Source: Cytophagaceae bacterium (GTDB taxonomy: Bacteria > Bacteroidota > Bacteroidia > Cytophagales > Spirosomataceae). Taken from it: a stretch of 64,000 nucleotides of DNA. The notes under the pieces are model-generated. The model was given only the letters and a program-made list of their open reading frames with translations, did no database searches and was not told the origin of the DNA. Positions 1 to 9,146 of the stretch are shown here, one piece after another (the first letter of the stretch is position 1; each line of letters opens with the position of its first letter). The position numbers and the translations under genes are program-made. The stretch is taken from contig SXXW01000011.1 in assembly GCA_005791165.1 (NCBI GenBank), positions 124,001 to 188,000 on the forward strand, given 5' to 3'.

Positions 1-273
1 CAGCGTAAAGACTCATTAGAAGTTTATATCGCCCAAAATCGCCCAGATTTAGCTGAAAAAGAACAGGTTGAACTTACTATAATTGAGGAGTTTTTGCCCA
101 AACAATTGTCGGATTCGGAGTTAACGGAACGTATCTCTGCTATTATCGCTCAATTGGGAGCTACCAGTCCAGCAGATATGGGTAAGGTAATGGGCGTAGC
201 TTCTAAGGAATTAGCTGGATTGGCAGAGGGAAGAGCCATTTCTAGTAAAGTGGGTGAATTGTTGAAAAAATAA
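1..273 (+). CDS. GatB/YqeY domain-containing protein, 3' part
   Basis: The frame is open from the first base of the window and stops at 271-273, so the 5' end lies outside. About 90 residues are visible. The order LAEKEQVELTIIEEFLPKQLS, then GATSPADMGKVMG, then GRAISSKVGELLKK, is typical of the C-terminal half of the YqeY family, which resembles the tail domain of the GatB subunit of aspartyl/glutamyl-tRNA amidotransferase. YqeY proteins stand alone and their function is not settled; a tRNA-binding role is inferred from the GatB tail. The stop codon overlaps the rlmN start (TAATG), so the two genes are probably co-transcribed and translationally coupled. Confidence 0.9.
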   Translation, partial: QRKDSLEVYIAQNRPDLAEKEQVELTIIEEFLPKQLSDSELTERISAIIAQLGATSPADMGKVMGVASKELAGLAEGRAISSKVGELLKK

Positions 274-1328
274 TGGTGGAAAAGGAATTATTGCCTACGT
301 TGAAAGCGATTAGAAATTTAACTTTAGAGGAGTTGAAGCAGGATATGCTGCTACGAAAAGAGCCGGGTTTTCGGGCTAAACAGGTTTATGAATGGATTTG
401 GAAAAAATCGGTTCGTTCATTTGACCAAATGGTTAATATTCCGAAAGAAACCAGGAGCTGGTTGGCCGACAACTATTCCCTACATTGTGTGGAAACGGCT
501 GAATTCCAAATCAGTGCTGACCGAACTATAAAATCGAGTTTTTCATTGCATGACGGAAACCTGATCGAAGGCGTTTTAATTCCTACTCGTGAAAGAATGA
601 CCGCATGTGTATCATCTCAAGTGGGATGTTCTCTTACGTGCAGTTTTTGTGCTACGGGTTACATGGATCGAAAAAGGAATTTGGAGGCCTTTGAAATATA
701 TGATCAGGTCGTATTGATTCGAGACCAAGCTCAAGAAAAATACGGCATTCCATTAACAAATATTGTTTATATGGGGATGGGAGAGCCCCTTTTGAACTAT
801 TCTAATGTGTTGAAGTCTGTTGAAATGATTACTTCCCCAGATGGATTAGGTATGGCTTCTCGGCGAATCACGGTGTCAACAGCCGGAATAGCTAAAATGA
901 TTAAGAAATTGGGCGATGACCAAGTGAAGTTTAACCTCGCTTTATCGCTTCATGCGGCCAATGACACAAAAAGAAATCAGATTATGCCCATCAATGAGTC
1001 CAATACTTTGGAGGCTTTGTCAGAGGCTTTGCGTTATTTTTATGACAAAACGGAAAATGAAATAACGTTAGAATACATCATGTTTAATAAATTTAATGAC
1101 TCGGTGGATGATGCGCGCGAACTCTATGAGTTTGCTCGGAAATTGCCATGTAAGATTAATATTATTGAATACAATCCTATTGCCCAGGCAGATTTTGTGA
1201 ATGCGGAGGCAGATGCACTGGCTAAATTTGTGGCCTTTTTGGAAAGTAAAAAAATGATTGTTAATGTGCGTCGTTCACGTGGCAAAGATATTGACGCCGC
1301 CTGTGGGCAGTTGGCCGGCAAAAAATAA
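273..1328 (+). CDS. rlmN: 23S rRNA (adenine-2503-C2)/tRNA (adenine-37-C2) methyltransferase RlmN
   Basis: This is a radical SAM enzyme of 351 residues, the usual family length. The iron-sulfur cluster motif CxxxCxxC is seen as C119, C123 and C126 within VGCSLTCSFCATG. The methyl-carrier cysteine of the RlmN/Cfr mechanism is C344, in AACGQLAGKK at the C terminus. The glycine-rich YMGMGEPLLN motif and SRRITVSTAG are also present. By family knowledge it methylates C2 of A2503 in 23S rRNA and of A37 in some tRNAs. The chromosomal location and the lack of any resistance context favour RlmN over Cfr. The start overlaps the YqeY stop by one base, and the next gene begins 3 bp downstream, suggesting a three-gene operon. 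Confidence 0.97.
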   Translation: MVEKELLPTLKAIRNLTLEELKQDMLLRKEPGFRAKQVYEWIWKKSVRSFDQMVNIPKETRSWLADNYSLHCVETAEFQISADRTIKSSFSLHDGNLIEGVLIPTRERMTACVSSQVGCSLTCSFCATGYMDRKRNLEAFEIYDQVVLIRDQAQEKYGIPLTNIVYMGMGEPLLNYSNVLKSVEMITSPDGLGMASRRITVSTAGIAKMIKKLGDDQVKFNLALSLHAANDTKRNQIMPINESNTLEALSEALRYFYDKTENEITLEYIMFNKFNDSVDDARELYEFARKLPCKINIIEYNPIAQADFVNAEADALAKFVAFLESKKMIVNVRRSRGKDIDAACGQLAGKK

Positions 1329-1331
1329 ACC

Positions 1332-1910
1332 ATGGCAAATACCTTATTTCCTATTTTTTTGAAATTAGACCAATTGAACACGCTGGTCGTTGGCGGGGGA
1401 AATGTTGCCCTAGAAAAAGTTTCTGCTATTTTACGAAATTCTCCTGAAGCTCGTGTTACGATGGTGGCCACATTTTTTCGGGAAGATACCTTGGAATATA
1501 TCGAAAAGTTTCCTTTGGTCAGTTATGAAATTCGCGAATTTTTAGAGGGGGATTTAGATGGCAGGGACTTAGTTATTTGTGCGACAGACAATGTTCCGTT
1601 GCATCAAAAAATTAAAGCTATAGCCGCAGAACGACATCTACTTTGCAATGTAGCTGATACGCCACATCTTTGTGATTTTTACCTTGGATCGATTGTTCAA
1701 AAAGGGGATTTGAAAATTGCGATATCGACCAACGGCAAATCACCTACTTTGGCAAAGCGCATCAGGGCATTTTTGGAAGATGTCATTCCCTTAGACATTC
1801 AGGAAACGATGGATGGGTTAGAAGCCTATCGAAATTCGCTTAAAGGAGATTTTGAAGCTAAAATCAAAGCGTTAAATGAGCTCACTAAGGGCTTGACTTT
1901 CAAGAAATAA
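1332..1910 (+). CDS. Precorrin-2 dehydrogenase / sirohydrochlorin ferrochelatase family protein
   Basis: At 192 residues it matches the NAD-binding and dimerisation part of siroheme synthase (the N-terminal half of CysG, or yeast Met8p). The start MANTLFPIFLKL leads into a Rossmann motif VVGGGNVALEKV at residues 19-30, and NVADTPHLCDFYLGSIVQKGDLKIAISTNGKSPTLAKRIR carries the conserved SP-LA segment. Family members oxidise precorrin-2 to sirohydrochlorin and can insert iron to make siroheme, the cofactor of sulfite and nitrite reductases. There is no CobA methyltransferase domain attached and none in the window. It sits 3 bp behind rlmN. Confidence 0.9.
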   Translation: MANTLFPIFLKLDQLNTLVVGGGNVALEKVSAILRNSPEARVTMVATFFREDTLEYIEKFPLVSYEIREFLEGDLDGRDLVICATDNVPLHQKIKAIAAERHLLCNVADTPHLCDFYLGSIVQKGDLKIAISTNGKSPTLAKRIRAFLEDVIPLDIQETMDGLEAYRNSLKGDFEAKIKALNELTKGLTFKK

Positions 1911-1922
1911 GTATTTCCAATC

Positions 1923-2642
1923 TTACCAAACCATGGGGATTTCAATTAATAGCGCTTTTGTATTAGAGGAGGCAGCTTTAATTTGAATATGTTCAGTTTC
2001 AGAAATCCCAATTGAATCGCGGCGGCCGAGTGTATGATTTACAACTTCAAGGGCCCCTTCGATGACGATTAGAAATGCTCCTTGGCGAGTTCCATGCAAG
2101 CTATATTCAAGGGATTCATTTAAATCCAGTTCTGTAAGATTAAAATAGGTATCTTGATTGACTTGAAGTGAATCTATATTGGAGCCCAATGGTGATACGA
2201 CTGTTTTCCATTGGCCAATAAAATCGGCAGGAATATAGGTGCGTTGGTCATACCGAGGAGTAATATTTTTCAGTTTTGGCATAACCCAAATTTGAAATAA
2301 TTCAACGGGCTCGGTTGGGCTTGCATTAAATTCAGAATGATGAATTCCAGATCCCGCAGACATAATTTGTACATCGCCCGCTTGAATGATCCCTTTATTT
2401 CCTGCTGAATCTTCGTGGGCCAGTGCGCCTTTTAGGGGAATGGTGACAATTTCCATATTATCATGGGGGTGCTTTCCAAATCCCATCCCTCCAGCTACAT
2501 AGTCGTCATTCATTACCCTCAGTGCACCAAAATGAATTCGGGCTGGGTTATAATAGGAGGAGAAGCTGAAACTGTAGGCGGTTTTAAGCCAACCATGATC
2601 TGCGGTACCTCGGGTGTTAGCTAAGTGAAGTTCGGTTTTCAT
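1923..2642 (-). CDS. Pirin family protein
   Basis: The protein has 239 residues and the two-cupin architecture of bacterial pirins (YhaK type). The N-terminal cupin holds the metal ligands H58 and H60 in GKHPHDNMEI and H102 and E104 in GIHHSEFNAS, matching the Fe-binding set of human pirin. Some bacterial pirins have quercetin dioxygenase activity or act as redox-sensitive regulators; the substrate here is unknown. It stands alone, converging with the siroheme gene (12 bp gap) and following fbaA on the same strand after a terminator-like hairpin. Confidence 0.93.
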   Translation of the reverse strand: MKTELHLANTRGTADHGWLKTAYSFSFSSYYNPARIHFGALRVMNDDYVAGGMGFGKHPHDNMEIVTIPLKGALAHEDSAGNKGIIQAGDVQIMSAGSGIHHSEFNASPTEPVELFQIWVMPKLKNITPRYDQRTYIPADFIGQWKTVVSPLGSNIDSLQVNQDTYFNLTELDLNESLEYSLHGTRQGAFLIVIEGALEVVNHTLGRRDSIGISETEHIQIKAASSNTKALLIEIPMVW

Positions 2643-2685
2643 ATTTATTAAAACTTAGTCAGGAAAATTGATCAATATAGATTAA

Positions 2686-2718
2686 TTTAAAAGAGTCGAG
2701 GCAAAATGCTCCGACTCC
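2686..2718 (-). terminator. Likely terminator of fbaA
   Basis: Reading on the reverse strand, GAGTCG (2717-2712) pairs with CGACTC (2698-2693) around an inner GCA/TGC helix, followed by TTTTAAATT. It lies about 55 bp after the fbaA stop and before the pirin start. The T-run is short, so efficiency is uncertain. Confidence 0.55.
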
Positions 2719-2773
2719 GTTAAATGTTGTAATTTTCAAACATTAATTTTCTTTGGAAAATGATGCATTCAAA

Positions 2774-3856
2774 TTAAAGGTATTGGTTTGCGTTGCTTGC
2801 ATTTAAATCTTCAAAAGCAGATTTTAATCGGGCTACAAAGGTTTCTTCTCCTTTTCTTAACCAGACACGTGGGTCATAATATTTTTTATTTGGAGAATCC
2901 TCACCTGTTGGATTGCCAATTTGTCCTTGCAAAAATGCTTCGTTGGCCTTGTAGAAACCTAGGATACCTTCCCAGAATGCCCATTGTAAATCAGTGTCAA
3001 TATTCATTTTAATCGCGCCATAAGAAATGGCTTCGCGAATTTCCTCGCGAGATGATCCTGATCCACCGTGGAAAACGAAATTGATTGGTCTTTCGTCCTT
3101 TAAGTTATATTTTTCACGAATAAAATCTTGGGAGTTTTTCAAAATTACGGGTTGTAATTTAACATTACCTGGTTTGTAAACCCCGTGCACATTTCCAAAA
3201 GCTGCAGCGATCGTAAATCTGTGGGAAATTTTGCTCAATTCTTCATAGGCATAAGCTACTTCAGAAGGTTGTGTATATAATTTAGATGAATCTACATCTG
3301 AGTTATCGACTCCGTCCTCTTCGCCACCGGTTACTCCTAATTCAATTTCTAGCGTCATGCCTATTTTGGACATACGGCTTAAGTAATGTGCGCAGATCTC
3401 TATATTCTCTTCAATCGGTTCCTCAGATAAGTCAATCATGTGGGAAGAGAAAAGCGGTTGGCCAGTCTCGGCATAAAACTTTTCACCTGCATCCAATAAG
3501 CCGTCTAACCAAGGCAATAATTTTTTTGCACAGTGGTCGGTATGTAAAATAACTTGAACTCCGTAGGCTTTTGCCAAATGGTGTACGTGATACGCTCCGG
3601 AGATTGAACCTGCGATAGCCGCTTCTTGATTGGTATTTGCCAAAGTCTTACCTGCATAGAATACGCCACCACCGTTCGAGAATTGTATAATTACTGGGGA
3701 ATTAACTGCTTTCGCAGCTTCTAAAACTCCGTTGACTGTATTTGTGCCGGTCACATTGACGGCTGGAAGAGCAAATTGATTCTTTTTTGCAATTTCAAAT
3801 AACTCTTGCACGGCATCTCCGTGTAGTACTCCTTTTTGATTGGCTAAACTTGACAT
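2774..3856 (-). CDS. fbaA: Class II fructose-1,6-bisphosphate aldolase
   Basis: This zinc enzyme cleaves fructose-1,6-bisphosphate to dihydroxyacetone phosphate and glyceraldehyde-3-phosphate in glycolysis and runs in reverse in gluconeogenesis. The 360-residue protein is class IIA by length. Visible motifs are VILHTDHC (catalytic Asp and a zinc-ligand His), LEIELGVTGGEEDGVD, FHGGSGSS (phosphate and zinc binding) and INFVFHGG followed by AIKMNIDTDLQW. I chose the ATG at 3856 (MSSLANQKGV); the frame stays open to 3979, but that extension has no aldolase character and passes through a promoter-like TAAGTTTG (3933-3926). It is monocistronic and divergent from the ribosomal cluster. Confidence 0.96.
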   Translation of the reverse strand: MSSLANQKGVLHGDAVQELFEIAKKNQFALPAVNVTGTNTVNGVLEAAKAVNSPVIIQFSNGGGVFYAGKTLANTNQEAAIAGSISGAYHVHHLAKAYGVQVILHTDHCAKKLLPWLDGLLDAGEKFYAETGQPLFSSHMIDLSEEPIEENIEICAHYLSRMSKIGMTLEIELGVTGGEEDGVDNSDVDSSKLYTQPSEVAYAYEELSKISHRFTIAAAFGNVHGVYKPGNVKLQPVILKNSQDFIREKYNLKDERPINFVFHGGSGSSREEIREAISYGAIKMNIDTDLQWAFWEGILGFYKANEAFLQGQIGNPTGEDSPNKKYYDPRVWLRKGEETFVARLKSAFEDLNASNANQYL

Positions 3857-3925
3857 ATGTATATTTATCTTTTGAAATAACTTACTTATTGGGAATAAAC
3901 AGCTTGATTTAAAGCGTTTAAGCTG

Positions 3926-3933
3926 CAAACTTA
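3926..3933 (-). promoter_or_regulatory. -7 promoter element of fbaA
   Basis: TAAGTTTG on the reverse strand matches the Bacteroidota -7 consensus TAnnTTTG. It would give a leader of about 60 nt before the ATG at 3856 and supports that start. No clear -33 TTG is seen at 17-23 bp. Confidence 0.5.
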
Positions 3934-4017
3934 CTAAGATTTGTGTTAAAAATGAAGTGGATTTATAAGAAAAGTACAATTTTTATTTAAGTCAAAAAAA
4001 TATTTTCAAACACACTC

Positions 4018-4047
4018 TTGTTTGTATTAATATTTTTTCTACCTTTG
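4018..4047 (+). promoter_or_regulatory. Promoter of the rplC ribosomal protein cluster
   Basis: A -33 TTG (4018-4020) and a perfect -7 TACCTTTG (4040-4047) are 19 bp apart, fitting the Bacteroidota housekeeping sigma consensus TTG/TAnnTTTG. Transcription would begin near 4053 and leave a leader of roughly 340 nt before rplC. It is the only strong promoter match in the 539-bp gap between fbaA and rplC. Confidence 0.75.
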
Positions 4048-4395
4048 CACTCCCGTTCCACAAACGCAGTTTTTCATTCAGAAAGAGGTTGGCAGAACTT
4101 CTCGAATTTATTTAAAACATAAAAATGCGGTTAGAACAGGGATTAAAATGGAGGTAAGTCTCTGTTTTTGTGTCAGAACTGGTATTGATTAATGAATGTT
4201 GAATGCCCAGCCCATTAGTTAAGTATTAAGCTGCACAAGGTTATAACCGCTGTATAAACAGTGGGATTACCTTGTCGCCTATCACCAATTCTGTCCTTAT
4301 TGCGTTTCCGATCTCGTTGAAAAACGAATGTGAATAATACTTACAACAAGCCACGTTAGCCTTGTAAGCGTATTTTTTAATAAATAAAATATAAT
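4048..4395 (+). promoter_or_regulatory. Long structured leader of the rplC operon
   Basis: This gene-free leader contains several clear hairpins. AACAGGGA (4135-4142) pairs with TCTCTGTT (4159-4166). ACAAGGT (4235-4241) pairs with ACCTTGT (4269-4275) and encloses CCGCTGT/ACAGTGG with an ATAA loop. CTTACAA (4340-4346) pairs with TTGTAAG (4362-4368), with AATAC/GTATT just below it, and a T-run at 4373-4378 follows. CAGAACTGG and CCAATTCTG could close the middle of the leader with one mismatch. Such length and structure suggest autoregulation by a ribosomal protein, perhaps uL3 or uL4; that is inference. No known riboswitch or named leader motif is recognised with certainty. Confidence 0.55.
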
Positions 4396-5013
4396 ATGTC
4401 AGGAATTATCGGTAAAAAAGTCGGAATGACCAGCCTATACATGGAAGATGGAAGATCCATTGCATGTACGCTGATTGAGGCCGGACCATGTGTTGTTACA
4501 CAGGTTAAAACTGTAGAGAAAGAAGGCTATAATGCTGTTCAAATTGGCTACGGTGAGAAAAAAGAGAAGCACACAACAAAATCTTTGTTGGGTCACTTCA
4601 AGAAAGCAAAAACAACTCCAAAGAAAAAATTGGTAGAATTTCGCACGTTTGAGCAGCCTTTATCATTAGGGGATGTTTTGACTGTTGAGATGCTTGAGCT
4701 TGATACTTATGTGGATGTAGTTGGTACATCTAAGGGTAAGGGATTTCAGGGTGTTGTTAAGCGCCATGGTTTTCATGGAGTGGGTGGTCAAACACACGGT
4801 CAGCATAATCGTGGTCGTCACCCGGGTTCTATTGGAGCGTGTTCATTCCCAGGTAGAGTATTTAAAGGCTTGCGTATGGCGGGTCGTACGGGTGGAGATC
4901 GGGTTAAGGTTCAAAACTTACAGGTTTTGAGAATATATCCGGAGAAAAACCTTTTGGTTGTTTCGGGATCCGTTCCGGGAGCAAAGAACTCATACTTAAT
5001 CATTGAAAATTAG
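4396..5013 (+). CDS. rplC: 50S ribosomal protein L3 (uL3)
   Basis: This early-assembly 23S rRNA-binding protein has 205 residues. It begins [12 protein letters not shown] and contains the conserved loop [20 protein letters not shown], which reaches the peptidyl transferase centre and carries the Gln methylated by PrmB in other bacteria. It is the first gene of the cluster. In most Bacteroidota rpsJ (uS10) precedes rplC; here a promoter and long leader come directly before it. Confidence 0.98.
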   Translation: MSGIIGKKVGMTSLYMEDGRSIACTLIEAGPCVVTQVKTVEKEGYNAVQIGYGEKKEKHTTKSLLGHFKKAKTTPKKKLVEFRTFEQPLSLGDVLTVEMLELDTYVDVVGTSKGKGFQGVVKRHGFHGVGGQTHGQHNRGRHPGSIGACSFPGRVFKGLRMAGRTGGDRVKVQNLQVLRIYPEKNLLVVSGSVPGAKNSYLIIEN

Positions 5014-5053
5014 ATTTGAAGGGCATAGCCTAAAAAAATAGACATTCTGAATC

Positions 5054-5686
5054 ATGGAATTAGCAGTATATAACATAGCAGGAAAAGACACAGGAAAGAA
5101 AATTACTCTTTCTGATGAGATCTTTGGAATTGTTCCTAATGAGCATGTGGTTTACTTAGACGTGAAGCAATATTTAGCTAATCAACGTCAGGGAACACAC
5201 AAAGCTAAGGAGCGTGCAGAAGTATCGCGTTCAACGCGCAAGATAAAGAAGCAAAAGGGAACGGGTGGAGCTCGTGCGGGTTCGATGAAGTCTCCTTTGA
5301 TGAAAGGTGGGGGTCGTATTTTTGGACCACGTCCACGTGATTATCATTTCAAGTTGAATAAAAAAGTTAAGTCGTTGGCACGCCAGTCGGCATTAGCGGC
5401 TAAAGCACAATCGGGAGATATCGCGATTTTGGATACGGTTGGATTTGATGCACCTAAGACTAAGGCATATATTGCCATGTTGAAGGCATTGTCATTGGAT
5501 ACCACAAAGACTTTGTTGATCACTCAAGAAGCTGATAAGAATGTTGTTTTATCTGGACGTAATATTCCCAAAACAAAGGTTTCGAATGCAGCAGACGTGA
5601 ATACATATGATTTAGTTAATGCAACTAAATTGTTAATTACAACGGGAGCGATTGAGAAGATAGAGTCAACATATAGTAGTAAATAA
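5054..5686 (+). CDS. rplD: 50S ribosomal protein L4 (uL4)
   Basis: This 23S rRNA-binding protein has 210 residues. The extended internal loop that lines the peptide exit tunnel is seen as KKQKGTGGARAG...KSPLMKGGGRIFGPRPRDY. In E. coli uL4 also represses the S10 operon by binding its leader; the long leader before rplC makes a similar role possible but unproven. The 40-bp gap from rplC carries a small hairpin (GGC-ATA-GCC, 5022-5030). Confidence 0.98.
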   Translation: MELAVYNIAGKDTGKKITLSDEIFGIVPNEHVVYLDVKQYLANQRQGTHKAKERAEVSRSTRKIKKQKGTGGARAGSMKSPLMKGGGRIFGPRPRDYHFKLNKKVKSLARQSALAAKAQSGDIAILDTVGFDAPKTKAYIAMLKALSLDTTKTLLITQEADKNVVLSGRNIPKTKVSNAADVNTYDLVNATKLLITTGAIEKIESTYSSK

Positions 5687-5690
5687 TTTT

Positions 5691-5705
5691 CAGAACGCGG
5701 TTCTG
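5691..5705 (+). repeat. Intercistronic perfect hairpin rplD-rplW
   Basis: CAGAAC-GCG-GTTCTG is a perfect 6-bp stem with a 3-nt loop, 18 bp before the rplW ATG. No T-run follows, so it is not an intrinsic terminator. It may affect mRNA stability or translation of rplW. Confidence 0.5.
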
Positions 5706-5723
5706 TTATAAACGAAATAAAAA

Positions 5724-6011
5724 ATGGGCATTATTAAACGTCCGGCCTTGACTGAAAAGTCTCAAGCCATGCAAGAAAAAGGCAAGTATGTGTTTGTTGT
5801 TGAGTTGACGGCAAACAAGATTGAAATTGCCAAAGAGGTTAAAAAAATGTACGGAGTAGAAGTTAAAGACGTACAGACAATGCGTCAAATTGGAAAGAAA
5901 AAGTCCAAGAGTACACGTACTAAAGTTACTTCAGGACGTACGTCTACAATCAAGAAAGCGATTGTTACGGTAGCGATGGGAGAGGTAATTGATTTTTACC
6001 AAGGAATATAA
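5724..6011 (+). CDS. rplW: 50S ribosomal protein L23 (uL23)
   Basis: At 95 residues it has the typical form: IIKRPALTEKSQAMQEKGKYVFVVELTANKIEIAKEVKKMYGVEV. uL23 sits at the tunnel exit and docks trigger factor and SRP. It follows rplD after 37 bp and precedes rplB. Confidence 0.97.
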   Translation: MGIIKRPALTEKSQAMQEKGKYVFVVELTANKIEIAKEVKKMYGVEVKDVQTMRQIGKKKSKSTRTKVTSGRTSTIKKAIVTVAMGEVIDFYQGI

Positions 6012-6054
6012 GCAAATAATTAAGGGGGTTCATCCCGATAAATTGAACTTTTAA

Positions 6055-6882
<828 letters not shown>

Positions 6883-6885
6883 TAG

Positions 6886-7164
6886 ATGGCACGTTCACTA
6901 AAAAAAGGTCCTTACATTGATTACCGCCTTGATAACAAGGTACAGGCTATGAATGAATCCGGCAAAAAGTCGGTTATCAAAACATGGTCTAGACGTTCAA
7001 TGATTTCTCCAGATTTCGTAGGTCATACATTTGCAGTACATAATGGGAATAAATTCATTCCTGTGTTTGCAACTGAAAATATGGTTGGTCACAAATTAGG
7101 AGAGTTTTCACCAACGCGTAACTTCCGTGGTCACGTGGCGAAAAAAGACAAAGGTAAAAGATAA
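6886..7164 (+). CDS. rpsS: 30S ribosomal protein S19 (uS19)
   Basis: This head protein of the small subunit has 92 residues: [15 protein letters not shown], then [29 protein letters not shown] and [15 protein letters not shown], all typical. It contacts uS13 and the A-site tRNA region. It starts 3 bp after rplB. Confidence 0.98.
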   Translation: MARSLKKGPYIDYRLDNKVQAMNESGKKSVIKTWSRRSMISPDFVGHTFAVHNGNKFIPVFATENMVGHKLGEFSPTRNFRGHVAKKDKGKR

Positions 7165-7203
7165 ATTTAAAGGCCTTTGGGTCTTGTAATCAGATATTGT
7201 AAA

Positions 7204-7578
7204 ATGGAAGCAATTGCTAAATTAAGAAATGTCCCTACGTCGCCTCAGAAGATGCGTATTGTAGCTGATATGGTACGAGGACAAAAAGTATCCAAAGCAT
7301 TGGGTATTTTAAAGTTTGAGGCCAAAGTAGGTGCGAAATCAATCGAGAAATTATTGCTCTCGGCGGTTTCCAACTGGCAAAATAAGCATGTGGATGCTAA
7401 AATCGAGGAAGCGGACTTATTTATTAAGACGATTTTCGTAGATGGAGGGTCTTCAATAAAGCGTTTACGTCCGGCACCGCAAGGAAGAGGGCATCGTATT
7501 TTGAAGCGTTCAAATCACATTACCCTGATAGTAGCTTCTTCGGTGGCTCCTATTTTGGAAGAAACTACAGCAGAATAA
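7204..7578 (+). CDS. rplV: 50S ribosomal protein L22 (uL22)
   Basis: The start is set at the ATG at 7204 ([26 protein letters not shown]), giving 124 residues. An upstream in-frame ATG at 7177 would overlap an intercistronic hairpin (AAGGCC-TTTG-GGTCTT, 7170-7185) and adds a non-homologous stretch. The C-terminal beta-hairpin that lines the exit tunnel is [21 protein letters not shown]. Confidence 0.97.
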   Translation: MEAIAKLRNVPTSPQKMRIVADMVRGQKVSKALGILKFEAKVGAKSIEKLLLSAVSNWQNKHVDAKIEEADLFIKTIFVDGGSSIKRLRPAPQGRGHRILKRSNHITLIVASSVAPILEETTAE

Positions 7579-7601
7579 TTAACTATTAGATAAAACAAGA
7601 A

Positions 7602-8426
7602 ATGGGACAAAAAATTAACCCCGTTGGATTAAGATTAGGTATCGTCAGAGGTTGGGATTCTAATTGGTACGGTGGAAAGACTTTCGCAGATAAGCTTGTT
7701 GAAGACGAGAAAATCAGAAAGTATGTAGCTGCTCGTATTCCAAAAGGATCTATCTCTAAAGTTATCATAGAGCGTACATTAAAGCGCATTACCCTTACAA
7801 TCAACACAGCACGTGCTGGGGTGGTTATTGGAAAGCAAGGTGCTGAAGTGGACAAAGTAAAAGAGGAGTTAAAGAAAATCACTGGTAAAGATGTTCAGAT
7901 TAACATTTTTGAGATTAAGCGCCCTGAAATAGATGCGAAATTAATCGGTGAAGCGATTGCGTCTCAATTACAAGCTCGTATTTCTTTCCGTCGTGCGATG
8001 AAACAAGCGATTGCTTCAGCGATGCGTGTGGGTGCTCAAGGAATTAAATTGAAATTATCAGGTCGTTTAGGAGGTGCTGAAATGGCTCGTTCTGAAGGAT
8101 ATAAGGAAGGTCGTATTCCTTTGCATACATTACGTGCGGATGTGGATTATGCCATTTCAGAAGCATTAACTGTGTACGGTAAGATTGGTATTAAAGTATG
8201 GGTTTTCCGTGGAGAGATTTTTGGAAAGCCAGATTTGTCACCAAATGCTAACATGGGCTTGCAGTCAACTTCGGCTGATTCTCGTCCAGGTGATCGTGGT
8301 CCTCGTGGCCGTGATGATGATCGCAGAGGAGGTCGTAGACGTCCTGAAGGTGCACCTGATGCAGGTGGAGATCGCAATAAACCAGGTGCTGGCGCTGCAA
8401 ATCGCGGCCGTGGAGGAAAGCGCTAA
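7602..8426 (+). CDS. rpsC: 30S ribosomal protein S3 (uS3) with Arg/Gly-rich tail
   Basis: The N-terminal 215 or so residues are a normal uS3: [23 protein letters not shown], a KH domain with [14 protein letters not shown], and [12 protein letters not shown]. The usual length is about 210-235 residues, whereas this protein has 274. The extra C-terminal ~45 residues are Arg/Gly/Asp/Pro-rich with several RG and RR repeats, and are predicted to be disordered. uS3 lines the mRNA entry channel and helps unwind mRNA, so the basic tail may contact mRNA; this is inference. Confidence 0.97.
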   Translation: MGQKINPVGLRLGIVRGWDSNWYGGKTFADKLVEDEKIRKYVAARIPKGSISKVIIERTLKRITLTINTARAGVVIGKQGAEVDKVKEELKKITGKDVQINIFEIKRPEIDAKLIGEAIASQLQARISFRRAMKQAIASAMRVGAQGIKLKLSGRLGGAEMARSEGYKEGRIPLHTLRADVDYAISEALTVYGKIGIKVWVFRGEIFGKPDLSPNANMGLQSTSADSRPGDRGPRGRDDDRRGGRRRPEGAPDAGGDRNKPGAGAANRGRGGKR

Positions 8427-8461
8427 AATATATTTGATTTAGATATTAGACTTTTAATAAG

Positions 8462-8881
8462 ATGTTACAACCTAAAAGAACCAAATTTCGTAAGTCGCAG
8501 AAAGGCCGCGTAAGAGGCGTCGCCACTCGTGGACACGAAATTGATTTTGGATCATTTGCCATTAAATCGTTAGAGCCGGGTAGAATTACAGCGCGTCAAA
8601 TTGAGGCAGCTCGTATTTCGGTTACTCGTGCCATGAAACGTGAAGGCCAAGTATGGATTCGTATTTTTCCAGACAAAGTAATTACCAAAAAACCCGCTGA
8701 GGTTCGTATGGGTAAGGGAAAGGGAGCTCCGGAATATTGGGTTGCTAATGTACGCCCAGGAACAATTTTGTTTGAATCGGCAGGTGTTCCTTTAGCATTA
8801 GCTCAGGAGGCATTACGTTTAGCCGCTCAAAAATTACCGATGCGTACGAAGTTTGTGGTACGTAGAGATTATTCAGAATAA
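8462..8881 (+). CDS. rplP: 50S ribosomal protein L16 (uL16)
   Basis: At 139 residues it is typical: [71 protein letters not shown]. This late-assembling protein sits near the A-site tRNA elbow. The gene follows rpsC by 35 bp. Confidence 0.98.
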   Translation: MLQPKRTKFRKSQKGRVRGVATRGHEIDFGSFAIKSLEPGRITARQIEAARISVTRAMKREGQVWIRIFPDKVITKKPAEVRMGKGKGAPEYWVANVRPGTILFESAGVPLALAQEALRLAAQKLPMRTKFVVRRDYSE

Positions 8882-8893
8882 ATTAGCCAGGGT

Positions 8894-9085
8894 ATGAAAA
8901 ACGCAGAAATAAATAAACTAGGAGTGGCAGATTTGCAAAAGCAAATTCTTGCTGAGAAGGAAACTTTATCACGTTTGAAATTAGCTCATGCTATTTCTCC
9001 GATTGAGAATCCGATGCGAATTAAAGTAGCACGTAAATTAGTTGCCAAGTTAGAAACAGCTTTAACAGCGGCATCAAGAGCATAA
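8894..9085 (+). CDS. rpmC: 50S ribosomal protein L29 (uL29)
   Basis: A 63-residue helical protein (KNAEINKLGVADLQKQILAEKETLSRLKLAHAISPIENPMRIKVARKLVAKLETAL) that sits beside uL23 at the tunnel exit. The arrangement rplP-rpmC-rpsQ is standard. Confidence 0.96.
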   Translation: MKNAEINKLGVADLQKQILAEKETLSRLKLAHAISPIENPMRIKVARKLVAKLETALTAASRA

Positions 9086-9100
9086 ATTATAATTTTAATA

Positions 9101-9125
9101 GACCATTTCGAATTTGCTAATGGTC
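9101..9125 (+). repeat. Intercistronic hairpin rpmC-rpsQ
   Basis: GACCATT (9101-9107) is perfectly complementary to AATGGTC (9119-9125) with an 11-nt loop. It lies 21 bp before the rpsQ ATG. No T-run follows. Confidence 0.45.
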
Positions 9126-9146
9126 AATTGTTTAACAAGTCCAACC

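Noticed and set aside
3857-3979. N-terminal extension of the aldolase to an upstream ATG
   Set aside because: The added 41 residues have no aldolase similarity and the stretch contains the likely -7 element, so it is leader DNA.
8185-8442. Overlapping open frames within rpsC
   Set aside because: They are by-products of the Arg/Gly-rich codon pattern and have no homologous features.
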